Assembly (NCBI RefSeq): GCF_024462815.1
Contig: NZ_JANGCG010000024.1
Span: 1 to 34,013 of the forward strand
From: Gemmiger formicilis
GTDB lineage: Bacteria; Bacillota; Clostridia; Oscillospirales; Ruminococcaceae
Direction: 5' to 3'
Length of the DNA stretch: 34,013 nt
The first letter of the stretch is position 1. Each line of letters opens with the position of its first letter. The notes under the pieces were generated by a model. The model ran no database searches and was not told the DNA's origin. It saw only the letters and a list, made by a program, of their open reading frames with translations. Shown piece after piece: positions 15,545 to 23,778 of this stretch. Made by a program: the position numbers and the translations under genes.

Positions 15545-15581
15545 TTGCTCTTCTTCGCTTACACTTATTATAGAAGAGCAA
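15545..15581. promoter_or_regulatory. Candidate -10 box and dyad before importer operon 1
   Basis: On the minus strand a TATAAT box (about 15567-15572) lies directly beside one arm of a perfect 9-bp inverted repeat, TTGCTCTTC at 15545-15553 and GAAGAGCAA at 15573-15581. No good -35 box is seen at 17 bp. The dyad brackets the start region and could be an operator or activator site; it does not resemble the LacI sites at 16698-16856. Confidence 0.45.
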
Positions 15582-15600
15582 TAAGACGCTCTTTGGATTT

Positions 15601-15640
15601 GGGCTGCACAGACTTTGGACGGTTGGTGCAGTCCTTTTTT
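15601..15640 (+). terminator. Terminator-like hairpin on the plus strand
   Basis: GGGCTGCAC (15601-15609) pairs with GTGCAGTCC (15626-15634), followed by six T that reach the 3' end of the regulator gene. The T run is on the plus strand, antisense to all genes here. It would block antisense transcripts entering the regulator gene. On the minus strand the stem has a mismatch and no T run. Confidence 0.5.
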
Positions 15641-16670
15641 ATTCCTCCCCTCTCATATCTCGAACGGATTCCCGGCGAGAAAGGCTAACCGGAATAATAA
15701 CCTCTCGCTTTGTCATATCCGCGTCTTGAATGTTATCTAAAAGCAGTTCAACTGCCTTTTCACCTTTTTGAGAGATTTCTTGGCGAACCGTCGTCAGCCC
15801 TGGTGTCAGGTATTTAGAAATCTCCAAATCGTCAAATCCAACGATAGAAATATTATTGGGAACCGAAACTCCCTGTTCGTAGAACCCCTTCATAGCTCCA
15901 ATAGCTAAGATATCTGCGGTAGCAACTACTGCTGTGACATCCTTATTTTCATTGCACAGTTTACGTGCAAGCTCGATGCCACTATCGTAATCAACTTTGC
16001 CTTCGTAAACAAGCGTGGGATCATATGGGATTCCGGCTTCTTCCAGTGCCTGTTGGTAGCCGCAGAGTCTTTTCTTTATGACACCGTTTTCTTTGATTTG
16101 ACCGCAGAAAAAAGCAATTTTTTTATGCCCATATCCAATCACATGATTGGTAGCCAGATAACTTCCATAGGCATCATCAATTCGTATGCTATGGTAATAA
16201 TGATCGTTACAGTAGCTGTCAATCAATACAATGGGGATTTGTGTTTTCTTCATTTGACGGTAAAAGTCATCCGGGTACATACCGATAACAATAATTCCGT
16301 CAAGGTTTCTCTCTTTAGCCAAAGTCAAGTAGCTTTCATTTACATCCGTGGCTGAAATAATCACATGATAGCCATGCTGTCTTGCGTGATACTCAATGCT
16401 GCCAACAATTTCACTGTAAAAATCATTTTGCAGCATCAGTTTGCTGCCGGGCTCGGTCTGTGGAATGACAATTCCAATCAGCTTTGAATCTCTACTGGAC
16501 AGGCTTCGCGCACTGAGATCGGGAACATAATTCAAATCCCGAATCGCATCGTACACACGAGTCTTGGTCTGCTCGGAGATTGATTTCTTGTCATTCAAAA
16601 CATAAGACACCGTAGCCGTACTGACTTGGGCACGCTCTGCCACATCTTTTAGTGTTGCGCGTCTTGCCAT
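15639..16670 (-). CDS. LacI-family transcriptional regulator of cluster 1
   Basis: A 343-aa repressor. The N-terminal helix-turn-helix reads ATLKDVAERAQVSTATVSYV, with the hinge helix near DLSARSLSS. A periplasmic-binding-protein-like sugar domain follows (IGIVIPQTEPGS to the FDDLEISKYLTPGLTTV region). It should bind an alpha-glucoside or a sugar phosphate and release the operators in the divergent region 16671-16895. The operator 16698-16712 lies downstream of its own promoter, so it is probably autoregulated. It is transcribed away from the glycosidase genes and towards the importer operon. Confidence 0.92.
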   Translation of the reverse strand: MARRATLKDVAERAQVSTATVSYVLNDKKSISEQTKTRVYDAIRDLNYVPDLSARSLSSRDSKLIGIVIPQTEPGSKLMLQNDFYSEIVGSIEYHARQHGYHVIISATDVNESYLTLAKERNLDGIIVIGMYPDDFYRQMKKTQIPIVLIDSYCNDHYYHSIRIDDAYGSYLATNHVIGYGHKKIAFFCGQIKENGVIKKRLCGYQQALEEAGIPYDPTLVYEGKVDYDSGIELARKLCNENKDVTAVVATADILAIGAMKGFYEQGVSVPNNISIVGFDDLEISKYLTPGLTTVRQEISQKGEKAVELLLDNIQDADMTKREVIIPVSLSRRESVRDMRGEE

Positions 16671-16697
16671 ATCGACTCCACCAATCTTACGGATTTA

Positions 16698-16712
16698 GTT
16701 TAAGCGTTTAAC
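16698..16712. promoter_or_regulatory. LacI-type operator O1
   Basis: Read on the minus strand the site is GTTAAACGCTTAAAC. It matches O2 (GTTAATCGCTTAATC) at 13 of 15 positions and has the central CG-containing palindrome typical of LacI-family operators. It lies about 10-24 bp after the predicted start of the regulator transcript. Confidence 0.65.
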
Positions 16713-16728
16713 TCATTTCTCTGGCATT

Positions 16729-16757
16729 ACAATACCACGCCGGTAGCAAAATGTCAA
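16729..16757 (-). promoter_or_regulatory. Promoter of the LacI gene (cluster 1)
   Basis: TTGACA (16757-16752) and TATTGT (16734-16729) on the minus strand with a 17-bp spacer. Operator O1 follows it. Confidence 0.65.
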
Positions 16758-16759
16758 CA

Positions 16760-16774
16760 GTTAATTAAATTAAC
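16760..16774. promoter_or_regulatory. AT-rich palindrome between the divergent promoters
   Basis: GTTAATTAAATTAAC is palindromic except at the centre and shares the GTTAA ends of O1 and O2. It lies between the two divergent promoters and may be an auxiliary operator. Confidence 0.4.
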
Positions 16775-16797
16775 CTGCTATTTATAAAAAAATATTG

Positions 16798-16826
16798 TTG
16801 ACTATGCTGAACATTCCTGTTATATT
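16798..16826 (+). promoter_or_regulatory. Promoter of the glycosidase/GH65 operon
   Basis: TTGACT (16798-16803), a 17-bp spacer and TATATT (16821-16826). Transcription should start near 16833, just ahead of operator O2. Confidence 0.65.
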
Positions 16827-16841
16827 GATGATAGCAACAAG

Positions 16842-16856
16842 GTTAATCGCTTAATC
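16842..16856. promoter_or_regulatory. LacI-type operator O2
   Basis: GTTAATCGCTTAATC, the counterpart of O1, lies about 10-24 bp after the predicted start of the plus-strand operon, which suits repression by blocking early elongation or open-complex escape. Confidence 0.65.
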
Positions 16857-16895
16857 TTATTTGTATACTTATTTCACTTTATAAGGGGATTCACT

Positions 16896-18683
16896 ATGGA
16901 CAAGTATCTGCCAACTGGCAATGATTTCGTTTCTTTGCCCCGCATCAACGAACGAACGGGCGGGATAGAGGACATAACATTCCTATATATGGCTGCAAAA
17001 GGGCTTATAGATATTCGCGGGAGCGAATCCACACCTTTGATTCAGCCTTATGTTCATTTAGATGGCGTCGGTTCCCTCTCTTCGGCTCATCTTGCGTGGA
17101 CCCGGCTTGATGATTGGCTGCCCCAGTCTACTGCACAGCTTGGCAGCCTTGAACTCAAAACCCTTTACGTGCCTCCTATTGATGAACGCGGTTTTGCAAT
17201 TCAGATGACGGTTCATAATACTTCTGAAAGCGCACAAGATGTTGTTATAGGGTTAAATGGATGCTGGGCCTCCTCTTGGCACTGTGTAAACGAGGACAAG
17301 CCGTTAAGTGGTAAAGCAACTTGTTTCCGCAGTGGCTGGAACAGCAGTTTGATTTTCGAATATCATGCAGGATTCCCGATGTTTGCCTTTGCCCCTATGG
17401 CCGATGCACAAACAGATTCTTCTTTTACCTGTTCCGATGATGGCAGTATTACCTACGATTTATCCCATCACTGTACAATTGCTGCCGATGGAACAGCCTC
17501 GGTCGTATTTTATTGGGGTCTCGGTTTCGAGGAAGTTGCTGCCGCAACAAGCGCCAAAGAGATGCTCCGGCAGACTTTCGATGCGGAACTCACAAAAACA
17601 AGGGCTTGGCTTCAAGAGCGTCGTGTCACCTTTAATGGCGATGCAAAGCTCACACAACTCTACAATACGAATCTGTTCTTCTGTATGTTCTTCTCAACCG
17701 GCATTACACTTGACACCGAAGAGTTGGTGCTCGTTACCAGCAGAAGCCCCCGCTACTATGTAAGTGCCGCTTATTGGGATCGTGACAGTCTGCTTTGGAG
17801 TTTCCCGGCTATTTTGGACGCCGATCCCAAACGTGCCAAAGAAATGCTTTCCTATGTATTCGGCCGACAGCGCCGAAACTTTGGCATCCATTCACGATAC
17901 ATTGATGGCACTGTTTTGGAGCCTGGCTTTGAGCTGGACGAACTCGTTGCCCCTCTTCTGGCGCTCGAACGCTACATTAACAAAACTGACGACAAATCCA
18001 TTTTGAGTGATTCCGATATTGTTCAAGGCATAAGCCTCATTTTGAATCGTCTGCGGCAGCATGAAGCCGCATCTTGCAGATTGTATGATACTTTCCTGCA
18101 GCCAACAGATGATGAGCACGTTTATCCCTATATTACATACGATAATGTGCTTGTGTGGAAAGCACTTAAAGATTTGGCCCAACTAGCACCCCAATATGCA
18201 CATCTGGAAAAAACCGCCGATGAAATCAAAGCTGCCATCATGACGCATTGTGTCCAAAAGGACGCAGAGGGGAAACCTTATTTCGGATGGTCTATTGATT
18301 TGAACGGCAGTCACGATGTTTACGACGAGCCGCCGGGAAGTCTACAGCTGCTTCCCTTCTTCGACTTTTGCAGTCCCACTGATGAGATATACAGCAATAC
18401 CGTTGCAATGATTCGTTCACCGGAATACAAATACAGCTTTGCTAACAGTCCAATCAACGAAATCGGGTGTCCACACGCACCTCACCCCTGGATCTTAAGT
18501 TTAGCTAATAGCTTGCTGTGCGGGCGCGTAGAACATTGCCGCGCCATTTTGGAAAAAATCTCTATGGACAATGGCATCGCCTGCGAAAGCGTTGATGAAG
18601 TGACTGGTTACTGCACCACCGGCGAAGCTTTCGCTACCTGTGCAGGATTCCTTTGCCATTCTATCCGTGAAGCATTACTATAA
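16896..18683 (+). CDS. Six-hairpin ((alpha/alpha)6) glycosidase-like enzyme
   Basis: A 595-aa cytoplasmic protein. The N-terminal half (to about 240) looks like a beta-sandwich domain. The C-terminal half has the helical-barrel motifs of the GH15/GH63/GH125 superfamily: YYVSAAYWDRDSLLWSFPAI, then FELDELVAPLLALERY, YITYDNVLVWKAL and TGYCTTGEAFATCAG. The acidic residues in WDRDS and FELDE are candidate catalytic or binding residues. I cannot place it in one GH family with certainty. The start has AAGGGG about 8 nt before the ATG, and the gene is first in a LacI-controlled operon with the GH65 phosphorylase, so it probably acts on the same alpha-glucoside. Confidence 0.7.
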   Translation: MDKYLPTGNDFVSLPRINERTGGIEDITFLYMAAKGLIDIRGSESTPLIQPYVHLDGVGSLSSAHLAWTRLDDWLPQSTAQLGSLELKTLYVPPIDERGFAIQMTVHNTSESAQDVVIGLNGCWASSWHCVNEDKPLSGKATCFRSGWNSSLIFEYHAGFPMFAFAPMADAQTDSSFTCSDDGSITYDLSHHCTIAADGTASVVFYWGLGFEEVAAATSAKEMLRQTFDAELTKTRAWLQERRVTFNGDAKLTQLYNTNLFFCMFFSTGITLDTEELVLVTSRSPRYYVSAAYWDRDSLLWSFPAILDADPKRAKEMLSYVFGRQRRNFGIHSRYIDGTVLEPGFELDELVAPLLALERYINKTDDKSILSDSDIVQGISLILNRLRQHEAASCRLYDTFLQPTDDEHVYPYITYDNVLVWKALKDLAQLAPQYAHLEKTADEIKAAIMTHCVQKDAEGKPYFGWSIDLNGSHDVYDEPPGSLQLLPFFDFCSPTDEIYSNTVAMIRSPEYKYSFANSPINEIGCPHAPHPWILSLANSLLCGRVEHCRAILEKISMDNGIACESVDEVTGYCTTGEAFATCAGFLCHSIREALL

Positions 18684-18702
18684 AAGAAAGAAGGATGCTT
18701 TT

Positions 18703-20841
18703 ATGCGTCAAGACATACTTTTGAAGCCTTGGCAAATTGAGCTTACGACAAATAGCACAAATGATAGCTTTGAAGAAAGCACTTTTTTCACCGGGAACGG
18801 CCGCATGGGCATCCGTGGATATCTTCCATTCTGGCAGGAGAAACGCACCTTTGAGACAGGTCTGTTCGTTGCCGGTATCTTCGGTGAAATCAAACCCGGC
18901 ATCACCGATTTTGTGAACCTACCTACCCCCGTCTGGGAAAATATCGAATGTGATGGACATCCTATTACACTTTCCTCTCCTGTATCCAGCACCCTAGATA
19001 TGAAAACAGGCGTTCGCTCACAGTCTTTTTTAGCCAAAAGCGGTGAAACCACTCTAAATATTGAGCATCATGTGTTCTGCAGTATGTCCGATCCCTCACT
19101 GCTCGTACAGCGGCTTTCCTTCTCCGCATCACGCACCTCCAATATCTCGGTACATGCAGGAATTCATACTGCTTGCTGCAACTGCCCTGTTCCGGATGAT
19201 CAGGTAAAAGAAAATCACGAAACCATCAAACTTGCCGAGCCCACCCAGCATGACATGTGTAAGGATTCTGTTGATTGTACTTTCTCTATTTTAGGTACCG
19301 GCTTAATCGTAAGAGAACAGATGTTTTTCCATACTTCTTTTTCAGATTCTGAAGACTATATCTCCGATGACAGTCTTGGAAAGCAGTGGCATGGGATTTT
19401 ACAAAGCGGTCAAAAGTTTGTTTTGGAGATCACCACGCGCATCACCACAAGTCGAGATATCGACCCGCTTATTGGGAGCAACAAAATCTCTGACACTTAT
19501 GATGAACTGTTTGCAAAATCCTCTCTGGCATGGGCCTCTCGGTGGAATGAGTCGGATATCGAAATCGATGGAGCCCCTGATGATCAGTCCGCTGTGCGGT
19601 ACAACATTTTCCAGCTTATCACCAGCTGTTCTGCCCGTGACAGCAGTGTAAGTATCGGCGCACGCGGATTAACGCACACACGGTATAAAGGATGCTATTT
19701 CTGGGACACGGATTTCTTTATGCTGTCTTTCTTCCTGTATACCCACCCCGAAGCCGCTAAGAGCTTAATGGAATATCGCGTAAGAACCCTTCCGCAGGCA
19801 AAAGAGAACGCCAAAAAGATGAACAATGCCGGCGCTCGGTATCCTTGGATGACATCTTTCGACGGTTCTGAGCAGTGCGAAAGCTGGGACATTGGTGCCA
19901 GTGAGCTGCACATTACCGCAGATATTCCTTTCGCTATGCAGCAGTACTTTGATGCCACCGGTGATGAGAATTTTCACCTGCAAGCTATGGAAGTTTACAT
20001 CGAAACTGCCCGCTTCTGGTATAGCCGCTGCATCATTCATCCTGATGGCTCTGCTGACCTCATGTTCTGCAAGGGGCCTGATGAATATTGCGGCATTACC
20101 AACAACAATCTCTTTACCAATTGCATGGTAAAGTTTAATCTTGATTTGGCCATCAAGGCAGCGCTGAAACTCAAGGAAACCGATTCCAATCGGTATTCGA
20201 AGCTTTCCCTCAGCGATGAGGAAGTCCTTGCCTGGCATTCTCTGCGAGACAATCTAAAAGAATGTCGCGATCCGCAAACTGGCCGATATTTGCCGGATGA
20301 GACTTTTACTCGGCTAGAGCCCGTAGACATTAAAACGCTCAAAACCGATGACGGTGCCAGCTATCATCATGTTTGCTTTGACCGTCTGCAAAGGTATCAA
20401 GTTATCAAGCAGGCTGATACACTGCTTCTGATGTCCCGGTTGCCTAAGAAGTTCACTCCTGAAGAGCGTCTGGACGCATGGGAAGATTTCGAGCCGTGCT
20501 GCTTGCACGATTCCACGCTGAGCTTCGCCAGCCATGCACTTTTTGCTGCACAAAACGGCCTGCAGGAAGCTGCCGAAAAATACTTCAAAAAAGCGCTGTA
20601 TCTCGACCTACACGAAATCATGAACAACACCGGAAAAGAAGGTCTTCATCTTGCCTGCTTGGGCGAAACGTGGTCAAGTATCTTCTTTGGCTTCTTGGGA
20701 GCAACCTTTGATGGAGATACGCCGGTCTTCTCCCCTGTCTTACCGTCTGGATGGAAGGCACTACGAATGAATTTCTATTGGCGGGGAGAGTCCTATCGGC
20801 TTATGGTCTTTGAAGGACGTTATTCCATTTCGAGAATTTGA
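18703..20841 (+). CDS. GH65 family glycoside phosphorylase
   Basis: A 712-aa enzyme. The GH65 signature is clear: FTGNGRMGIRG at about 29-39, YKGCYFWDTDFFML at 328-341, PWMTSFDG, KGPDEYCGITNNNLFTN with the general acid E461, a YxxxKQADTLLLM-like block, and EGLHLACLGETWSSIFFGF near the end. Most bacterial members phosphorolyse alpha-glucobioses (maltose, trehalose, kojibiose, nigerose) to beta-glucose 1-phosphate, which fits the beta-phosphoglucomutase gene of this cluster. The start is ATG 18703 with AAGGA about 7 nt before it, 19 nt after the preceding gene; an earlier in-frame ATG lies inside that gene. Substrate linkage is not determinable here, and GH65 also contains some hydrolases. Confidence 0.9.
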   Translation: MRQDILLKPWQIELTTNSTNDSFEESTFFTGNGRMGIRGYLPFWQEKRTFETGLFVAGIFGEIKPGITDFVNLPTPVWENIECDGHPITLSSPVSSTLDMKTGVRSQSFLAKSGETTLNIEHHVFCSMSDPSLLVQRLSFSASRTSNISVHAGIHTACCNCPVPDDQVKENHETIKLAEPTQHDMCKDSVDCTFSILGTGLIVREQMFFHTSFSDSEDYISDDSLGKQWHGILQSGQKFVLEITTRITTSRDIDPLIGSNKISDTYDELFAKSSLAWASRWNESDIEIDGAPDDQSAVRYNIFQLITSCSARDSSVSIGARGLTHTRYKGCYFWDTDFFMLSFFLYTHPEAAKSLMEYRVRTLPQAKENAKKMNNAGARYPWMTSFDGSEQCESWDIGASELHITADIPFAMQQYFDATGDENFHLQAMEVYIETARFWYSRCIIHPDGSADLMFCKGPDEYCGITNNNLFTNCMVKFNLDLAIKAALKLKETDSNRYSKLSLSDEEVLAWHSLRDNLKECRDPQTGRYLPDETFTRLEPVDIKTLKTDDGASYHHVCFDRLQRYQVIKQADTLLLMSRLPKKFTPEERLDAWEDFEPCCLHDSTLSFASHALFAAQNGLQEAAEKYFKKALYLDLHEIMNNTGKEGLHLACLGETWSSIFFGFLGATFDGDTPVFSPVLPSGWKALRMNFYWRGESYRLMVFEGRYSISRI

Positions 20842-21226
20842 CTTGCATTCCGTTTAATAATAATTCAAGGCCCTCCATATAATTAATTCAAATAATATGC
20901 CCTATAAGGCTCAAAATCGTCAGCTATTGCGAGCCTTATAGGGCAATTTCTTTTTACCCTTTTATTTTCTTAATCAAACATCATCGTTAATTTATACGTT
21001 CCGAGGTTTAGTTTTATCATTATTTTTCTACTTTAATATCATTTGTATAGCCCCGCTTGTATATTCACAGAAAGCAAATCATGCGATGTATAAAAATAGC
21101 CCATCACACTTCAGGGATGCGACGGGCTTGAAACAACAAGGATGTTTTACTTTTTATGCATTTTTGAACAATTTTTTCTGCAAACCGTTCCATTAATAAA
21201 CGAACAAAAGGAGAACTTATGGAGAT
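20842..21226. other. Intergenic region, no gene seen
   Basis: An AT-rich 385-bp gap between the GH65 gene and the holin remnant. It contains the terminator at 20899-20955. A second hairpin at 21098-21128 (AGCCC/GGGCT) has its T run on the minus strand. No protein with a ribosome binding site was found until the ATG codons at 21220/21227. Confidence 0.6.
20899..20955 (+). terminator. Terminator of the GH65 operon
   Basis: Perfect 14-bp stem, GCCCTATAAGGCTC (20899-20912) with GAGCCTTATAGGGC (20931-20944), then AATTTCTTTTT. Confidence 0.85.
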
Positions 21227-21685
21227 ATGCAAACAGATTCTGTTGAAAAGGTCGCTGGTGTTGGTGCTATTGGGTTATGGGCCGCAATGCACGGTTGGCT
21301 TGGTTGGCTTGTTGCCTTGTATGCTGCCTGTATGATGCTGGATTGTCTGACCGGCACAGCACAAGCCATTAAAAATGGTGAATGGAGTTCCCATAAAGCC
21401 AGGCAAGGCCTGTAGCATAAAGGTGGGAGCATCATTATGGTTTTTGTCAGTGTCTTGACCGACATTTTGCTTGGGCTAACGCTGAATCACATTTCAGGAC
21501 TTACGCTTCCTTTTAATTATGATATGCTGCTTACACCCATCGTCCTGTTTTGGTACATTGTATCCGAATTGGGGAGTATTCTGGAAAACGCAGAAAAGAT
21601 GGGAGCATCGATTCCTCCGTTACTAAAAAACGCTATTGAGAAAATGTGTGACAGTGATAATGATAAACATAATACTTCTGTGTAA
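21227..21685 (+). pseudogene. Phage-type holin gene interrupted by in-frame TAG
   Basis: Two consecutive frames (21227-21415 and from 21416 on) are in the same phase, separated by TAG at 21413-21415. Together they give a protein of about 150 residues of the toxin-secretion/phage-lysis holin family: a hydrophobic N-terminus (GWLGWLVALYAACMMLDCLTG), then SSHKARQGL, the TAG, HKGGSII, further membrane segments, and the family's closing motif GSILENAEKMGASIP. Relatives commonly have tryptophan in GLWHK where the TAG stands, so a TGG to TAG change is likely. An ATG at 21220 with an ideal AAGGAG site is out of frame with the holin, which suggests further decay at the 5' end. It may be a prophage remnant left between the two sugar clusters. 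Confidence 0.7.
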
Positions 21686-21738
21686 AATTCATATCATAAA
21701 GTTATTGCAGGCGTTGATTTTAAATGGGCGTAAGCAAA

Positions 21739-21778
21739 AATAGCCGCCCGCCGGTCATTGAACCGGCGGGCGGCTATT
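21739..21778 (-). terminator. Terminator of sugar cluster 2
   Basis: Arms of 17 nt, 21739-21755 and 21762-21778 (AATAGCCGCCCGCCGGT and its complement), with a 6-nt loop. On the minus strand the stem runs into TTTTT. It also faces the end of the holin remnant. Confidence 0.88.
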
Positions 21779-21816
21779 GGGGGTTATAGTATTTGGCTTT
21801 CTCAGATTTAAAAGAA

Positions 21817-21951
21817 TCAAATCTTTTTTATCAAAAGCCTTCGTAAAAGCCATGGGATTTCATTAAAATCATCTGCCCATATAATTTCAATGCCAAGTCT
21901 TGCAAAATGATTTGATGCTCGCATCAAGGCTTTATCGGACATAACTGTCAT
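21817..21951 (-). CDS. Small ORF (44 aa) coupled to the cluster 2 permease
   Basis: Its ATG shares one base with the permease stop (TAATG, 21949-21953), and the frame ends 38 bp before the operon terminator. The product begins MTVMSDKALMRASNHFARLG and ends with a basic helix (PWLLRRLLIKKI). There is no signal peptide or known motif. The position supports translation by termination-reinitiation, but it could be a chance frame or the remnant of a longer gene. Confidence 0.4.
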   Translation of the reverse strand: MTVMSDKALMRASNHFARLGIEIIWADDFNEIPWLLRRLLIKKI

Positions 21952-22802
21952 TAGCCTTTGATGCCTCCTGTTTGTAACCCGGAAACGAAATATTTCTGGC
22001 AGCAGATAAATATAATCAGAACCGGAAGTAAGCTTGCCATAGACATTGCGAAAACATAGCCCCACTGTGTGAATTGATGCTGTCCAAAGAATCCTGAAAT
22101 AGCAATCGGCAGAGTTCTTTTAGCATTATCGTTGATAACCGTCAAGGCCCACTGATATTCATCCCAGGCAGTAAGAAAGTTGAAAATGCTTACAGACGCA
22201 ATTGCAGGACTTGCCAGAGGCATTACGATTCTAAAGAACACCGTAAAAATGCTGCCACCGTCAACGTATACAGCTTCATCGAAGTCCCTGGGAATGCTCT
22301 CAATGTAGTTTTTGATCATAAACGTGGAGAAGGGAATAACCCACGCCACATAAAACGGAACCAATCCCAGCAGCTTATTTGTCAGCTTAAAGTAGGTTGC
22401 GAGTTGATATTGCGTAATTATCAGAGTAGTACCTGGAATAATCATTGTCCCGATAACCAAGGCAAACAGAACCTTTCTTCCTGGGAAGCGGAATCGTGCA
22501 ATACAAAAGGCCAGTGCGCTCGCAATAATTGCTGCAAATACGATAGTCAGAATGGCTACCACAAGGCTGTTCAGGAAGTTCAAATAGAACTTTTCCTGAT
22601 TGAATATGTAGACGTAGTTCTCCAGCGTTATCTGGCTAAGCTTCGGGAAAAAGTGCGGCGGATACTCATAAAGTGCTCCATTGGGCTTCAGTGAAGTGCT
22701 GATCATATAGATCATAGGCAGGACAGAAAACACACCGCCAATGAGCAGAAGACCATAAAGAATCACATTTTGAATCGTTTTTTGCTTATTTATGGTATGC
22801 AT
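21951..22802 (-). CDS. ABC sugar importer permease, MalG type (cluster 2)
   Basis: A 283-aa inner-membrane protein with six membrane segments, an EAA loop (FDEAVYVDGGSIFTVFFRIV) and the C-terminal sequence YFVSGLQTGGIKG typical of MalG-like permeases. The ATG is preceded by GAGGTG, 11 nt after the MalF-type gene. It forms the channel with that gene product for the cluster 2 oligosaccharide. Confidence 0.92.
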   Translation of the reverse strand: MHTINKQKTIQNVILYGLLLIGGVFSVLPMIYMISTSLKPNGALYEYPPHFFPKLSQITLENYVYIFNQEKFYLNFLNSLVVAILTIVFAAIIASALAFCIARFRFPGRKVLFALVIGTMIIPGTTLIITQYQLATYFKLTNKLLGLVPFYVAWVIPFSTFMIKNYIESIPRDFDEAVYVDGGSIFTVFFRIVMPLASPAIASVSIFNFLTAWDEYQWALTVINDNAKRTLPIAISGFFGQHQFTQWGYVFAMSMASLLPVLIIFICCQKYFVSGLQTGGIKG

Positions 22803-22813
22803 ATATGCTCACC

Positions 22814-23704
22814 TCACTCTACAGAGTCACTTTGCTGCATAGCCTTGAACTGAAGGATTGCCAGCAGAATCAATGTTATCGCGACAATGAACGAAAGCGC
22901 TGCTGCGTATCCGAACTCACCGGCATTAAATGCCTTATAGTACATCCAAGTCAAGACCGTTTCAGTCTTGTGCATTGGTTTTCCGCCCGTAATCATCTTA
23001 ATGGATGTGAATGCATTGAAGCCGCCAATTGTCAGCATTACAAGCGCAAACAGGATCGTTGATTTGATGCACGGAATCGTAATATAAAAGAACTTGGCAA
23101 TACTTCCGCATCCGTCCATCTCAGCCGATTCATACAGCTCTTGCGGAACGCTTTGCAATGCGGCCAAAAACACAACCATGTTCCAACCTACACCTTTCCA
23201 GATGCCAAGCAGAATCAGGACGAACATGCCGCCTGCTCTTGTATCCAGCCAAGGAATGTTGGCAGTTGATATGTGAATCACATTCGTAATAAAGTAGTTC
23301 AACATACCTTCTGTATTGAAAATGTAGCGGAATACCAGTGAAACAATAACCCACGATGTAATTACAGGGATGTAATACACAATGCGAAACGTGATACGAA
23401 ACCGGGGAATGGAATTAATAAATGCCGCGACCAGAAGTCCAAGAATCATCTGTCCAGGAACTGTGGTTATCGTATAAATGATTGTATTGACAAACGCAGT
23501 TCTAAAGGTTTCATCCGACAAAACATCAATGTAATTCTTGATCCCACAGAACGGGTGTTCCAGCATTGTTCCGAAGTTCCATTCGAAGAAACTCATGTAA
23601 AACAGCTTCGTAATAGGATAAATCGTAAACAATGCGAAGACCATCACTCCCGGCAGCAGAAGCGCTCCGATTTGGAATTTGTCACGCTTTGATTTGATTC
23701 CCAT
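22814..23704 (-). CDS. ABC sugar importer permease, MalF type (cluster 2)
   Basis: A 296-aa inner-membrane protein with six membrane segments, beginning IGALLLPGVMVFALFTIYPI, and with an EAA loop (LYESAEMDGCGSIAKFFYIT). The ATG at 23704 has GAGGA about 8 nt upstream. The 74-bp gap to the binding-protein gene has a small CAGTT/AACTG stem but no strong terminator. Confidence 0.92.
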   Translation of the reverse strand: MGIKSKRDKFQIGALLLPGVMVFALFTIYPITKLFYMSFFEWNFGTMLEHPFCGIKNYIDVLSDETFRTAFVNTIIYTITTVPGQMILGLLVAAFINSIPRFRITFRIVYYIPVITSWVIVSLVFRYIFNTEGMLNYFITNVIHISTANIPWLDTRAGGMFVLILLGIWKGVGWNMVVFLAALQSVPQELYESAEMDGCGSIAKFFYITIPCIKSTILFALVMLTIGGFNAFTSIKMITGGKPMHKTETVLTWMYYKAFNAGEFGYAAALSFIVAITLILLAILQFKAMQQSDSVE

Positions 23705-23778
23705 CGCTATATCCTCACTTTATATAGAGCAACCGCCGAAAACAGTTGTCTAACTGCGGGAAAAATGTTATAATACAT

